NCBI GenBank assembly: GCA_964348665.1
Contig: CAYGDP010000017.1
Coordinates: forward strand, 15,307 to 79,306
Source: CAYGDP01 sp964348665
Lineage (GTDB): Bacteria; Verrucomicrobiota; Verrucomicrobiia; Palsa-1439; CAYGDP01
Length of the DNA stretch: 64,000 nt
Direction: 5' to 3'
Shown here: positions 15,929-23,119 of the stretch, in pieces
How the letters are laid out: the number at the start of each line of letters is the position of its first letter
Numbering within the stretch: the stretch's first letter is position 1
Program-made: the position numbers and the translations under genes
The notes under the pieces: generated by a model
What the model saw: the letters and a program-made list of their open reading frames with translations, nothing else
Told to the model about the DNA's origin: nothing
Database searches by the model: none

Positions 15929-16536
15929 ACGAATAATACTGCTCCGAGATAGATCGCCAACTCGCCAATCACCGCCATCCCATAGAGTAATTCGTCAGCA
16001 ACTCGCCTCCCACGCCGGTTCGCCATCCTCCAGATCACAAAAACGACGCATCCACTCAACCCGCAAACCCCGATCGCGCCCCAGATTCCCAACAAAAATG
16101 TCACGCCCGCCGCTGTCCCGGTTGCCATCGCGAACCTCTCTTGTGTCAATTTTCCCTCTCCCCCCGTCAACTGCCGCAATCCAATCATCATCCATCCCGC
16201 ACCCACTCCGCCCACCACCATCGCCCGCCAACAATCGCTCGGCGGCAAATACCGCAACAAGGCGAATCGTAACAGAAGGGCCAACACAATTACAATCGTC
16301 CCAATTTCCTTGCTCTCGCGCTCTGCAAACATTTCCACCACGCGCCCCAACGCTCTCTCCCCCATTGCGCCAGTCGTCAACACCATCGCCGTCATCGCAA
16401 AAACCACAGCCGCATCCGCCGGAAGTAGTTGAATCATCACCCAATACGCGACCGCCCCCGCCGCACCCGAGGCCAGCGTGCGCACAAAGATTTTTTGTTG
16501 CAAACCCGGCATACCGCAATATGATGCGCGACTCAC
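15925..16536 (-). CDS. Degenerate CobS-like integral membrane protein
   Basis: 203 residues from GTG 16536 (an internal ATG at 16512 is the alternative). About six membrane segments are visible. The stretch RALGRVVEMFAERESKEIGT-IVIVLALLLRF aligns by eye with the CobS segment that normally reads RxxMLEIMRDSRIGT followed by a hydrophobic run. The C-terminus, RVADELLYGMAVIGELAIYL, resembles the CobS end (GDxLGAxxELxE). The CobS metal motif HLDGLADTxDG, expected just before that stretch, is absent: TTGAMGERALG takes its place. It should therefore not be an active cobalamin (5'-phosphate) synthase. No other cobalamin gene is nearby. It could be a repurposed paralogue or a decaying gene. Coupled to the NYN RNase. 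Confidence 0.5.
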   Translation of the reverse strand: MSRASYCGMPGLQQKIFVRTLASGAAGAVAYWVMIQLLPADAAVVFAMTAMVLTTGAMGERALGRVVEMFAERESKEIGTIVIVLALLLRFALLRYLPPSDCWRAMVVGGVGAGWMMIGLRQLTGGEGKLTQERFAMATGTAAGVTFLLGIWGAIGVCGLSGCVVFVIWRMANRRGRRVADELLYGMAVIGELAIYLGAVLFV

Positions 16537-16561
16537 GTTTCAGCAACCCCGGAGAATGACA

Positions 16562-17557
16562 ATGAGCAAAGTTCGAATCGGTTTTATCGGCTGCGGCGGA
16601 ATGGCCCAACACCACGGTCGCGTCTTCGTCAATCAAGTCAAGGATGCCGACATCGTCGCCCTCTGCGACACCAGCAAGCAAAGCCTCAAAAACTTCACCG
16701 CCGCCGTCTGGAAAGATCAGCCCCCTCGACTCGGCCTCTACAGCGACTACACGGCGATGCTGAAAAAGGAAAAAATCGACGGCATCGTCATCATCAGCCC
16801 TCATACCCTTCATACCCGACAGATTCTCGACTCGCTCCGTGCCGGTGTCCATGTCCTCGTCGAAAAACCCATGGTCACCACCTCCGCCGACGCCCATCGC
16901 GTAATTGCCGCCCAGCAGAAAAGTGGCCTCACCGTTTCGATTTCATTTCAAGGCATTCATTCCTCCGAGTTCGCCTACATCCGCAATCTCGTCCGGGAAG
17001 GCGGTCTCGGCGACATCGGACTCATCAGCGCTGTGGTTTCCCAAAATTGGAAGAAAGGAACGAGCGGCACGTGGCGACAGCAACCGCGGATGAGTGGCGG
17101 CGGCCAAGCCTACGACAGCGGCGCCCATATGTTCAGCGCCATCCTCGACTTGAGTGGGGCGCGTCCGATAGAGGTCTTCGCGTTTGCCGACAACGCCGGG
17201 ACGCCCGTGGATATTTTCATGGCAGCCAGCATCCGATTCGATAACGGCTGTCTCGCCACCGCTGCCGTTAGCGGCGACACCCCCATCATGGAAGAAGGCG
17301 TGTACATCAGTGGAACGGGCGGCTCGATCAAGACCGCCATCTACGGCGGACGACTCGAACAATGGGACAAGACCGACCGCGTCAAATACCCGCACGTCAA
17401 TCCCACCGCCTCGCCGCAACAAAATTTCGTGGACTGTATTCAAGGGCGTGATACCACGCCCGCGCCGCCCGCGTTAGGGCTGAAACAAGCCTTGCTGATG
17501 GAAGCACTCTACAAAAGCGCCGCCACCGGCAAACCCGTCAAAATCGCGAGGGAATGA
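16562..17557 (+). CDS. Gfo/Idh/MocA-family NAD(P)-dependent oxidoreductase
   Basis: 331 residues from ATG 16562; GGAG sits eight bases upstream, and an ATG at 16556 is too close to it. The N-terminal Rossmann domain has GFIGCGGMAQHHG (residues 8-19), ALCDTS ending strand 2, and the family LVEKPM motif (E101-K102-P103) with the catalytic lysine. The C-terminal alpha/beta domain contains GGGQAYDSGAHMF with the conserved Asp-x-Gly-x-His, then GTGGSIKTAIYGGRLEQWD. It oxidises or reduces a sugar or inositol-type substrate in the cytoplasm. The gene is divergent from the CobS-like gene with only 25 bp between starts, so its promoter must lie within or very close to the neighbour. Substrate unknown. 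Confidence 0.92.
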   Translation: MSKVRIGFIGCGGMAQHHGRVFVNQVKDADIVALCDTSKQSLKNFTAAVWKDQPPRLGLYSDYTAMLKKEKIDGIVIISPHTLHTRQILDSLRAGVHVLVEKPMVTTSADAHRVIAAQQKSGLTVSISFQGIHSSEFAYIRNLVREGGLGDIGLISAVVSQNWKKGTSGTWRQQPRMSGGGQAYDSGAHMFSAILDLSGARPIEVFAFADNAGTPVDIFMAASIRFDNGCLATAAVSGDTPIMEEGVYISGTGGSIKTAIYGGRLEQWDKTDRVKYPHVNPTASPQQNFVDCIQGRDTTPAPPALGLKQALLMEALYKSAATGKPVKIARE

Positions 17558-17569
17558 CGCTCGGCCGGA

Positions 17570-17737
17570 TTACCTGTCTTTCTTCCCCTCCTTTTTCCGC
17601 TTGGCGATGGCGTCGCGAAGGACGTACTCGATCTGGCCGTTAACGCTGCGCAATTCGTCCGCCGCCCATTTCTCCAGTTCCTTCCAGAGATCAGGCGGGA
17701 TGCGCAACAAAAACGGTTTGCGTTCTTCGCTGGCCAT
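17570..17737 (-). CDS. Small Arc-like ribbon-helix-helix DNA-binding protein (55 aa)
   Basis: 55 residues starting MASEERKPFLLRIPPDLWKE, then WAADELRSVNGQIEYVLRDA and a basic tail. The short N-terminal strand followed by two helices, with LRI-P, LE-WA and RSVN-QIE-LLR-type spacing, is the Arc/MetJ ribbon-helix-helix pattern. It follows the SPFH gene by six bases and is surely co-transcribed. I recall the same SPFH plus Arc-like pairing from other bacteria. It could autoregulate the operon through the palindrome at 18798-18809; that link is inference. Confidence 0.85.
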   Translation of the reverse strand: MASEERKPFLLRIPPDLWKELEKWAADELRSVNGQIEYVLRDAIAKRKKEGKKDR

Positions 17738-17743
17738 AACGCC

Positions 17744-18751
17744 TTATTGATAGAGCGTGCCGGTGTTGATGACGGGGGACGCCTCCGATTCGCCGCAGAG
17801 AACCACAAGCAGATTGCTCACCATCGCCGCCTTTCGCTCTTCGTCCAAGGCGACAACATGTTTCTCGGACAGCTCGCGCAACGCCATCTCCACCATGCTC
17901 ACCGCGCCATGGACGATCTTCTGCCGCGCCGCGATGACCGCCTCTGCCTGCTGCCGACGCAGCATGGCTTGGGCGATCTCCGGCGCGTACGCGAGATGCG
18001 TCAGGCGCGCTTCCTCGACCGCGACACCAGCTTGCATCAATCGTTCCTGCAGCTCTTTCTTTAATCGCTCGGAGACTTCGTCCACGCTGCTGCGCAACGT
18101 CGGCTCGTTCTCTTCGCCATGGTCATACGCATACGCACTGGCCAAGTGCCGAAGCGCCGATTCCGCTTGGATGCGAACGTAGGATTCGTAATCCTCCACG
18201 TCGAACACCGCTTTTGCGGTATCGGCGACACGCCAGATTACGATGGCGGCAATCTCGATCGGGTTGCCTCCCTTGTCATTGACCTTCAGCTTGTCGCCGT
18301 TGAGAGTTTGCGCGCGGAGCGAGATTTTCGTGCTGAATCGGGGGTGAAGCGTTGTCAGCGAAGCCGTTTGTCCGCTCTTGGCGGCCTCGGCAGCCGAGGC
18401 GGAAGCGGACTGGATGGCACTGCCACCCCGTCGGCGGGAATAAAATGGATTCGCCCACCAGAATCCGCTTACTCGTACTGTCCCATGGTACGCGCCGAAT
18501 AGAATCAGTACGCGGGATTCGTTCGGTTGCAAGGTGAAATGACCGCAGAGCAGAATGACAGCCATGATTTCTGTAAGAATCGCAGGAATGAGCCACCAGA
18601 GCAGGACCGTGTTATCTGTTTTCGCTACCTGCACAACAGTCGTGATCTTGGCAGCCAATCCGCCCAGCAACAGCGCCAGGTTGAAAAACAACATTGACCA
18701 GCCACTTTTCACTTGCACCACGTTCTCAAGACTCGATTGTTTCGTTTCCAT
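17744..18751 (-). CDS. SPFH / Band-7 domain membrane protein
   Basis: 335 residues with a strong ribosome site (AAGGAGAT) before ATG 18751. Two N-terminal spans (SMLFFNLALLLGGLAAKIT, then LLWWLIPAILTEIMAVILLCG) are followed by the SPFH/prohibitin-homology domain: ESRVLILFGAYHGTVRVSGF, then DKGGNPIEIAAIVIWRVADTAKAVFDVEDYESYV, and the helical LKKELQERLMQAGVAVEEARLTHLAYAPEIAQAMLRRQQAEAVI. These are the stomatin/flotillin hallmarks. Such proteins oligomerise on membrane microdomains and often partner with proteases or stress responses. It heads a two-gene operon with the Arc-like protein, under the promoter at 18804-18831. Confidence 0.9.
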   Translation of the reverse strand: METKQSSLENVVQVKSGWSMLFFNLALLLGGLAAKITTVVQVAKTDNTVLLWWLIPAILTEIMAVILLCGHFTLQPNESRVLILFGAYHGTVRVSGFWWANPFYSRRRGGSAIQSASASAAEAAKSGQTASLTTLHPRFSTKISLRAQTLNGDKLKVNDKGGNPIEIAAIVIWRVADTAKAVFDVEDYESYVRIQAESALRHLASAYAYDHGEENEPTLRSSVDEVSERLKKELQERLMQAGVAVEEARLTHLAYAPEIAQAMLRRQQAEAVIAARQKIVHGAVSMVEMALRELSEKHVVALDEERKAAMVSNLLVVLCGESEASPVINTGTLYQ

Positions 18752-18797
18752 AGGGATCTCCTTTGCTGGCCGCCACCACGGCGGCCTTTGTTATCGT

Positions 18798-18809
18798 TAT
18801 GATATCATA
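18798..18809. promoter_or_regulatory. Perfect 12-bp palindrome overlapping the -10, probable operator
   Basis: TATGATATCATA is a perfect palindrome whose left half (read on the minus strand) is the -10 hexamer of the SPFH promoter. A dimeric repressor bound there would block open-complex formation. The Arc-like protein encoded in the same operon is the obvious candidate, but this is inference. Confidence 0.5.
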
Positions 18810-18831
18810 CTGAAATCTAGCCATTTGTCAA
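18804..18831 (-). promoter_or_regulatory. Sigma70-type promoter of the SPFH/Arc operon
   Basis: On the minus strand TTGACA (18831-18826, consensus -35) is followed after exactly 16 bases by TATGAT (18809-18804, five of six matches to the -10). Transcription would start near 18797 and give a leader of about 45 bases to the SPFH start. This is the best promoter-like sequence I saw in the window. Confidence 0.75.
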
Positions 18832-18972
18832 CGGCCAATCAATGTCGGCACGGGAGCGCGGTGAGCGGAATCACCTAACGAGAATCAATCGCGGGCGTGT
18901 CGAGTGAGCGTCGTTTGCCGACGGTTTATCGTGGAATCGCCTTGGTGGGCGCCGGAAATGTGCCAGCGAAAA

Positions 18973-20205
18973 TCACTTCTCCAGCGGGATTCGGAGAGTA
19001 AAACAACTGCCGCTTCCAGGTTTGGAGCTGGCATAAATGCCGCCGTGTTGGGCGCGCATAAATTCGTGTGAAATATACATTCCCAACCCGGTGCCGCCTC
19101 CCGCCACCGGCGGTCCACTGAACATCATTTCGCGACTGAAAACCCGCCGCAGCACCTCGTCGGGCATTCCTCGTCCCGTGTCGGCCACTTCGATCACGCC
19201 AAATCCTTCCTCCTGTCTTGTGCGGATGGAAATCGTTCCTTTGTCGGTGAACTTGATGGCATTGTGGAGCACGTTTGCCAAGGATTGAATCAATTTGTCA
19301 CGGTCCGCAAATACTCGCAATTCCGGGGTTTCCTCCTTGATCTCCAAATGAAGACGCTTGTTTTCGATGCTCTTGCGATACTCGCGGGCGGCGAATTCAA
19401 CTACCTCTCGCAACGGTATCGACTCCAGCTTTGCGGTGACGCCGTGCTCGATCTGGGAGACATTGAGCAAATCCGAAATCAAACGAAAATTCTGCGAGCT
19501 GACCGCCAGCATTTCTTTCAAATACTCCTTCTGTTTTGGTGTCAAGGGTCCCGTCAATTCGCTTAACATGTTTTGGATGTATCCGTTCAGAATGCCGACC
19601 GGAGTTTTCAACTGGTGCGCCGCCAGAGCGACGAAGTTACTCTTCATCTGCGCATGTAATTCTTGCCTCGTCCGCTCCAATTCATGCTCGGCACGGTTGC
19701 GATCGGCTGCCTCGCGGTGCAACGCCTCGACGGTTTGAGAGAGCGAGCGTGTCCGCTCGGCCACGCGTTTCTCCAATTCATCCCGCGCTCGAACAAGTTC
19801 TTCGTGAGCCCGGCGGCGATCGCGGCGCAAGAACGCCTCGCGCACCTCGCGTTCGATGGCAGAAGGGAGACGGCGTAGATCGTTCTTCATCAGATAATCG
19901 TGAGCCCCGGCTTTCATCATGGCCACGGCCGTCTCTTCCCCGATGGAGCCCGAGACGACGATGAAGGGCAAGTCCAAACCTTTCTGTTGCATCAAACGCA
20001 GCGCAGCGGAAGCGCTGAAGTTCGGCATGGAGTAGTCTGCGATAATCACGTCCCACTCCCCTTCCTCCAACGCGACAAGCATTGCGGTGGCAGTCTCCAC
20101 CCGGCGGGGAACCGGATCGTAACCACCCCGGTGCAACTCCCTCACAACCAAGTCGGCGTCGTCAGGAGAATCCTCGACAATCAACAGACGAAGTGGTGTG
20201 CCCAT
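18973..20205 (-). CDS. Receiver domain - histidine kinase hybrid
   Basis: 410 residues. An N-terminal receiver domain (1-120) has the acid pair ED at 11-12, phospho-acceptor Asp57 in VIIADYSMP, and VVSGSIGEE. A coiled linker (125-185) follows. The HisKA H-box is FVALAAHQLKTPVG with His197. The ATPase domain has the N-box (NVLHNAIKF), G1 (EVADTGRGMP) and G2 (GGGTGLGMYISHE). No membrane segment or sensor domain is present, so it is a cytoplasmic relay kinase controlled by phosphorylation of its own receiver. It is the last gene of the sensory operon, two bases after the response-regulator stop. Confidence 0.92.
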   Translation of the reverse strand: MGTPLRLLIVEDSPDDADLVVRELHRGGYDPVPRRVETATAMLVALEEGEWDVIIADYSMPNFSASAALRLMQQKGLDLPFIVVSGSIGEETAVAMMKAGAHDYLMKNDLRRLPSAIEREVREAFLRRDRRRAHEELVRARDELEKRVAERTRSLSQTVEALHREAADRNRAEHELERTRQELHAQMKSNFVALAAHQLKTPVGILNGYIQNMLSELTGPLTPKQKEYLKEMLAVSSQNFRLISDLLNVSQIEHGVTAKLESIPLREVVEFAAREYRKSIENKRLHLEIKEETPELRVFADRDKLIQSLANVLHNAIKFTDKGTISIRTRQEEGFGVIEVADTGRGMPDEVLRRVFSREMMFSGPPVAGGGTGLGMYISHEFMRAQHGGIYASSKPGSGSCFTLRIPLEK

Positions 20206-20207
20206 GA

Positions 20208-20654
20208 CTATTTCCTAGGCTGGGGCGGCGATTCATTCAACAACAGCCAGTAAAGCCCTAATTGACGCGCCGCATCCAAAAATTGCGCGAAATCGACAGG
20301 CTTACGCACAAAACTATTTGCGCCGTTCTCGTAACACGCGAGTCGGTCTTCCTCTTCTTGCGAGGAGGTTAGAATGACCACGGGCAACAGCCGCGTGCGG
20401 GGATCGGCACGGATCCGCTTGAGCACCTCCGCCCCCGACATTCGCGGCAATTTCAAATCCAGCAGGATCACCGCGGGCGATTGCGTGGGGTCTCTCTCCG
20501 TATATTTGCCCTGACAGAATAAATACTCCAATGCCTCGACACCGTCCACCGCCACCACGATTTCGTTGAAGATACCCGCCTTTTTGAACGCACGCAGCGT
20601 CAGCTCCGCATCATCGGGATTATCTTCCACCAGCAGGATTTTCTTGTTGTCCAT
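20208..20654 (-). CDS. Single-domain response regulator (Rcp1-like CheY-type)
   Basis: 148 residues, receiver domain only. It shows the acidic pocket VEDNPDD, phospho-acceptor Asp66 (AVILLDLKLPRM), the Ser/Thr switch VILTSSQEEED, and the lysine FVRKPVDF. The NPDD variant and the spacing match the Rcp1-type regulators paired with phytochrome-like kinases. It has no output domain, so it likely passes phosphate onward to or from the neighbouring kinases. It sits in the operon between the sensor kinase (12 bases upstream) and the receiver-kinase hybrid. Confidence 0.93.
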   Translation of the reverse strand: MDNKKILLVEDNPDDAELTLRAFKKAGIFNEIVVAVDGVEALEYLFCQGKYTERDPTQSPAVILLDLKLPRMSGAEVLKRIRADPRTRLLPVVILTSSQEEEDRLACYENGANSFVRKPVDFAQFLDAARQLGLYWLLLNESPPQPRK

Positions 20655-20666
20655 GGTTTTCTCCTT

Positions 20667-22535
20667 TCAAGGTACCGTAAAAAAGAATGTCGCCCCTTTT
20701 CCCAGCCCTGCCTCAACCCAAATACGACCGCCATGGCGATTGATGATCCGCTGAACCGTGGCTAAACCTATACCACTCCCAGCAAATTCTGCAAGTGAGT
20801 GCATTCGTTGAAACGGATGGAACAGCTTTTCGGCGTACGTCATGTCGAAACCAACGCCATCGTCTCGCACGAAAAACGTTCGCGTGCCGTTCTGATCGAT
20901 CGCACCCACTTGGATCCGGGCACTCGGATGCTTGGCGGTAAATTTCCAGGCATTGGCCAGGAGATTCTCCAAAACTTGCCGCAGCAACACCAAATCTCCG
21001 TTGGCCAGCAAGCCGTCCTGGATCATAAACTCAACGTGCCGGTCGGGTTGTTCCCGCCGAAATTGCAAAGCGATCTCGTTCGCGATCGCGCTCAAATCCA
21101 CCTTGACCGGACGAATCTCGCTGCGCGTGACCCGCGATAACGTCAGCATCGCGGCAATCAACTGGTCCATCCGTTGCGCCGCCGCGCGCACGCGATTGAG
21201 ATAATCCTGGCCGGGCGCGTCCAACCGGTCCGCATAATCCTCCAGCAACGCAAGGCTCAACCCATCGATGCCGCGCAAGGGCGCTCGCAAATCGTGCGAG
21301 ACGGAATAGCTGAAAGCTTCCAATTCTTTATTGGACGCTGCCAGGGCGGCGGCTTGTCTGACCAGATCGCGATTGAGACGCTGGAGTTCCTCTTCAGCCT
21401 GTTTGCGCTCAGTGATATCGTGCAGAAACGCATTGAAAACCCAGTCCCGGCCAATTCTGACTGGCGTAATGGTCAGTTCCACAGGAAATTCCCGCCCGTC
21501 GCGGCGCAGCGCCGTTAGCTCCAGCCTCGTGTTAAGCGCTGGTCCTTCGCCCGTGGCAAGAAAATGAGCCATGCCCCGCTGATGTTTTTCTCGCAAAGCC
21601 GGAGGAATGATCATCTCGGCGAGCGAGCGGCCAATCGCTTCGTCGCGCTTCCAGCCGAACGTTTGTTCGGCCTGGTAATTCCATTCGGCAATTATTCCAC
21701 CGGCATTGATGGCGATGAATGCGTCGTACGCATTTTCCGTGACCAATCGATGCCGCTCTTCGTTTGCGCGCAACTCTTCGGTCCGTTCCCGGACCCGTTG
21801 TTCCAACTGGTCGTGGGCTGCTTGCAAGGCGCGATTGCGTTCTTCAATGGCGACTAGCATTTGGTTGAGAGCATCCGTTAGTTGACCGATTTCATCCTCA
21901 CTTCGCTTGACAACGCGGATTGAGTAGTTCTTGTCTTGAGTAACACCTTGGGCGACACGAACGAGATCGTGAAGAGGCTTGGAGATGAGTCGTTGGAGCG
22001 CTGCCTCGAGGGCGAGCATGGCGATACCCAATGCCAGCAAGACGATGCCGACAATTCCCGCATAACGACCGAGACGCGATTGCCACGACTCGAGCACCGA
22101 CTCCAAAAAAATCGTGCCGAGCCGCTCGTTGCCCAATTGGATGGGTTGTGTCAAAAATAGTTTTTTGCCATCAAACCGATATCCATCGGATTCTGGCTCC
22201 GAAGGAACGGACTGTACGCTGCCTGCCTGACGGACAAATTGGGCGAAGAGCGTTCCGTCATTCGAATAAATGGCAGCCGAGTAAATGTCCGGTTGCGCGG
22301 CGAGTGTATCGAGATATTCTCGCGCGGTTTTCGGATCGTGAAACGTCAGCGCGGCGGAGCTGTTGGCGCCGATCAGTTGCGCTGTCGCCGAAAGCCGTTT
22401 GACCACGCGATCTCGAAACGTGGTTGTCTCGTATCCAACGATGGCAATGCAAGTCACGATCAAGCTTAGAGTGCTAGTGACCAAAACCACTAGCGCGAGT
22501 TTGCGCTCCAATGGCAGTTCTTGCATCCGCCGCAC
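20667..22535 (-). CDS. Membrane sensor histidine kinase: CHASE8-HAMP-PAS-HisKA-HATPase
   Basis: 622 residues. The GTG start at 22535 overlaps the TAG of the YfiR gene and follows AAGGAGG; an ATG three codons in is possible. TM1 lies at about 12-32. A periplasmic CHASE8-like domain follows (RLSATAQLIGANSSAALTF), then TM2 at about 160-180. The HAMP domain contains ISKPLHDLVRVAQGV. A coiled linker leads to a PAS domain (about 258-375, NAYDAFIAINAGGIIAEWN, ending in a PAC-like HDITERKQAEEEL). The H-box SYSVSHDLRAPLRG has His414, followed by an HATPase domain ending FAGSGIGLATVQRIINRHGG. Together with YfiR and the TonB receptors it should sense an envelope or periplasmic cue. Confidence 0.92.
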   Translation of the reverse strand: MRRMQELPLERKLALVVLVTSTLSLIVTCIAIVGYETTTFRDRVVKRLSATAQLIGANSSAALTFHDPKTAREYLDTLAAQPDIYSAAIYSNDGTLFAQFVRQAGSVQSVPSEPESDGYRFDGKKLFLTQPIQLGNERLGTIFLESVLESWQSRLGRYAGIVGIVLLALGIAMLALEAALQRLISKPLHDLVRVAQGVTQDKNYSIRVVKRSEDEIGQLTDALNQMLVAIEERNRALQAAHDQLEQRVRERTEELRANEERHRLVTENAYDAFIAINAGGIIAEWNYQAEQTFGWKRDEAIGRSLAEMIIPPALREKHQRGMAHFLATGEGPALNTRLELTALRRDGREFPVELTITPVRIGRDWVFNAFLHDITERKQAEEELQRLNRDLVRQAAALAASNKELEAFSYSVSHDLRAPLRGIDGLSLALLEDYADRLDAPGQDYLNRVRAAAQRMDQLIAAMLTLSRVTRSEIRPVKVDLSAIANEIALQFRREQPDRHVEFMIQDGLLANGDLVLLRQVLENLLANAWKFTAKHPSARIQVGAIDQNGTRTFFVRDDGVGFDMTYAEKLFHPFQRMHSLAEFAGSGIGLATVQRIINRHGGRIWVEAGLGKGATFFFTVP

Positions 22536-23119
22536 TAGGTTCCTCCTTTCTGTCCCGGGGAATGAAGAACTTCCAGAGCGAGCGCCAACAGTTTGGAACT
22601 CAATTTCAGCCCCGCCCGTTGTGCGGCAGCGGCATTGATGACAAAACGAACCCGGCGTTCACTTATGACGAACTGGATGTCACCGCCCAATTCGGCGAAT
22701 TGTTCCATATCACTGACAGTCAGAATGTTTTTCTTGTGCAACACATCCAAAACCGGCGACAATCTCCCCTTTGCGAAGTCGCTGATGAACACGATTTGGC
22801 ACGCGGTTAGCTCTTCGACCCGCTTGGAGCGCTTAATGCCTATTGAATGGCTTTGGATCTGCTTACCTGCCACAATTCGATCCAGCCGGTCGCCGAAGGG
22901 GTCTTCACCGAGAATTCCGATGATGAAGGGCTGCTTCTTTTCGGGGAGAGCGGTAGCGGGCCATTCCACGAACTTGGCGAAATTATAGAGGAATGCCGCC
23001 TTGACTTCGTATTCTGTCGGCGTGATTTCCTCCGACCTGGCGGCGACGACACAGCTGAGTAAACCTGCCAACGCTCCAGCTTTGATCAGACGTGTCGTAT
23101 TTTGGCTTAGAATTGCCAT
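22535..23119 (-). CDS. YfiR-family (DUF4154) periplasmic protein
   Basis: 194 residues with an N-terminal signal segment (about 10-29, LIKAGALAGLLSCVVAARS). The family hallmark YEVKAAFLYNFAKFVEWPA follows directly. Later come IGILGEDPFGD, CQIVFIS, ILTVSDMEQFAELGGDIQFV and VRFVINAAAAQRAGLKLSSKLL. YfiR proteins are periplasmic inhibitors or modulators of neighbouring membrane signalling enzymes. Here the partner is a CHASE8-PAS histidine kinase rather than a diguanylate cyclase. Its ATG lies inside the last codons of the preceding TonB receptor gene (13-bp overlap), and its stop overlaps the kinase start. Confidence 0.92.
   Translation of the reverse strand: MAILSQNTTRLIKAGALAGLLSCVVAARSEEITPTEYEVKAAFLYNFAKFVEWPATALPEKKQPFIIGILGEDPFGDRLDRIVAGKQIQSHSIGIKRSKRVEELTACQIVFISDFAKGRLSPVLDVLHKKNILTVSDMEQFAELGGDIQFVISERRVRFVINAAAAQRAGLKLSSKLLALALEVLHSPGQKGGT

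Noticed and set aside
15925..16536. Functional cobalamin synthase CobS
   Set aside because: The aspartate-rich HLDGLADTxDG motif needed for catalysis is absent and no cobalamin genes are adjacent.
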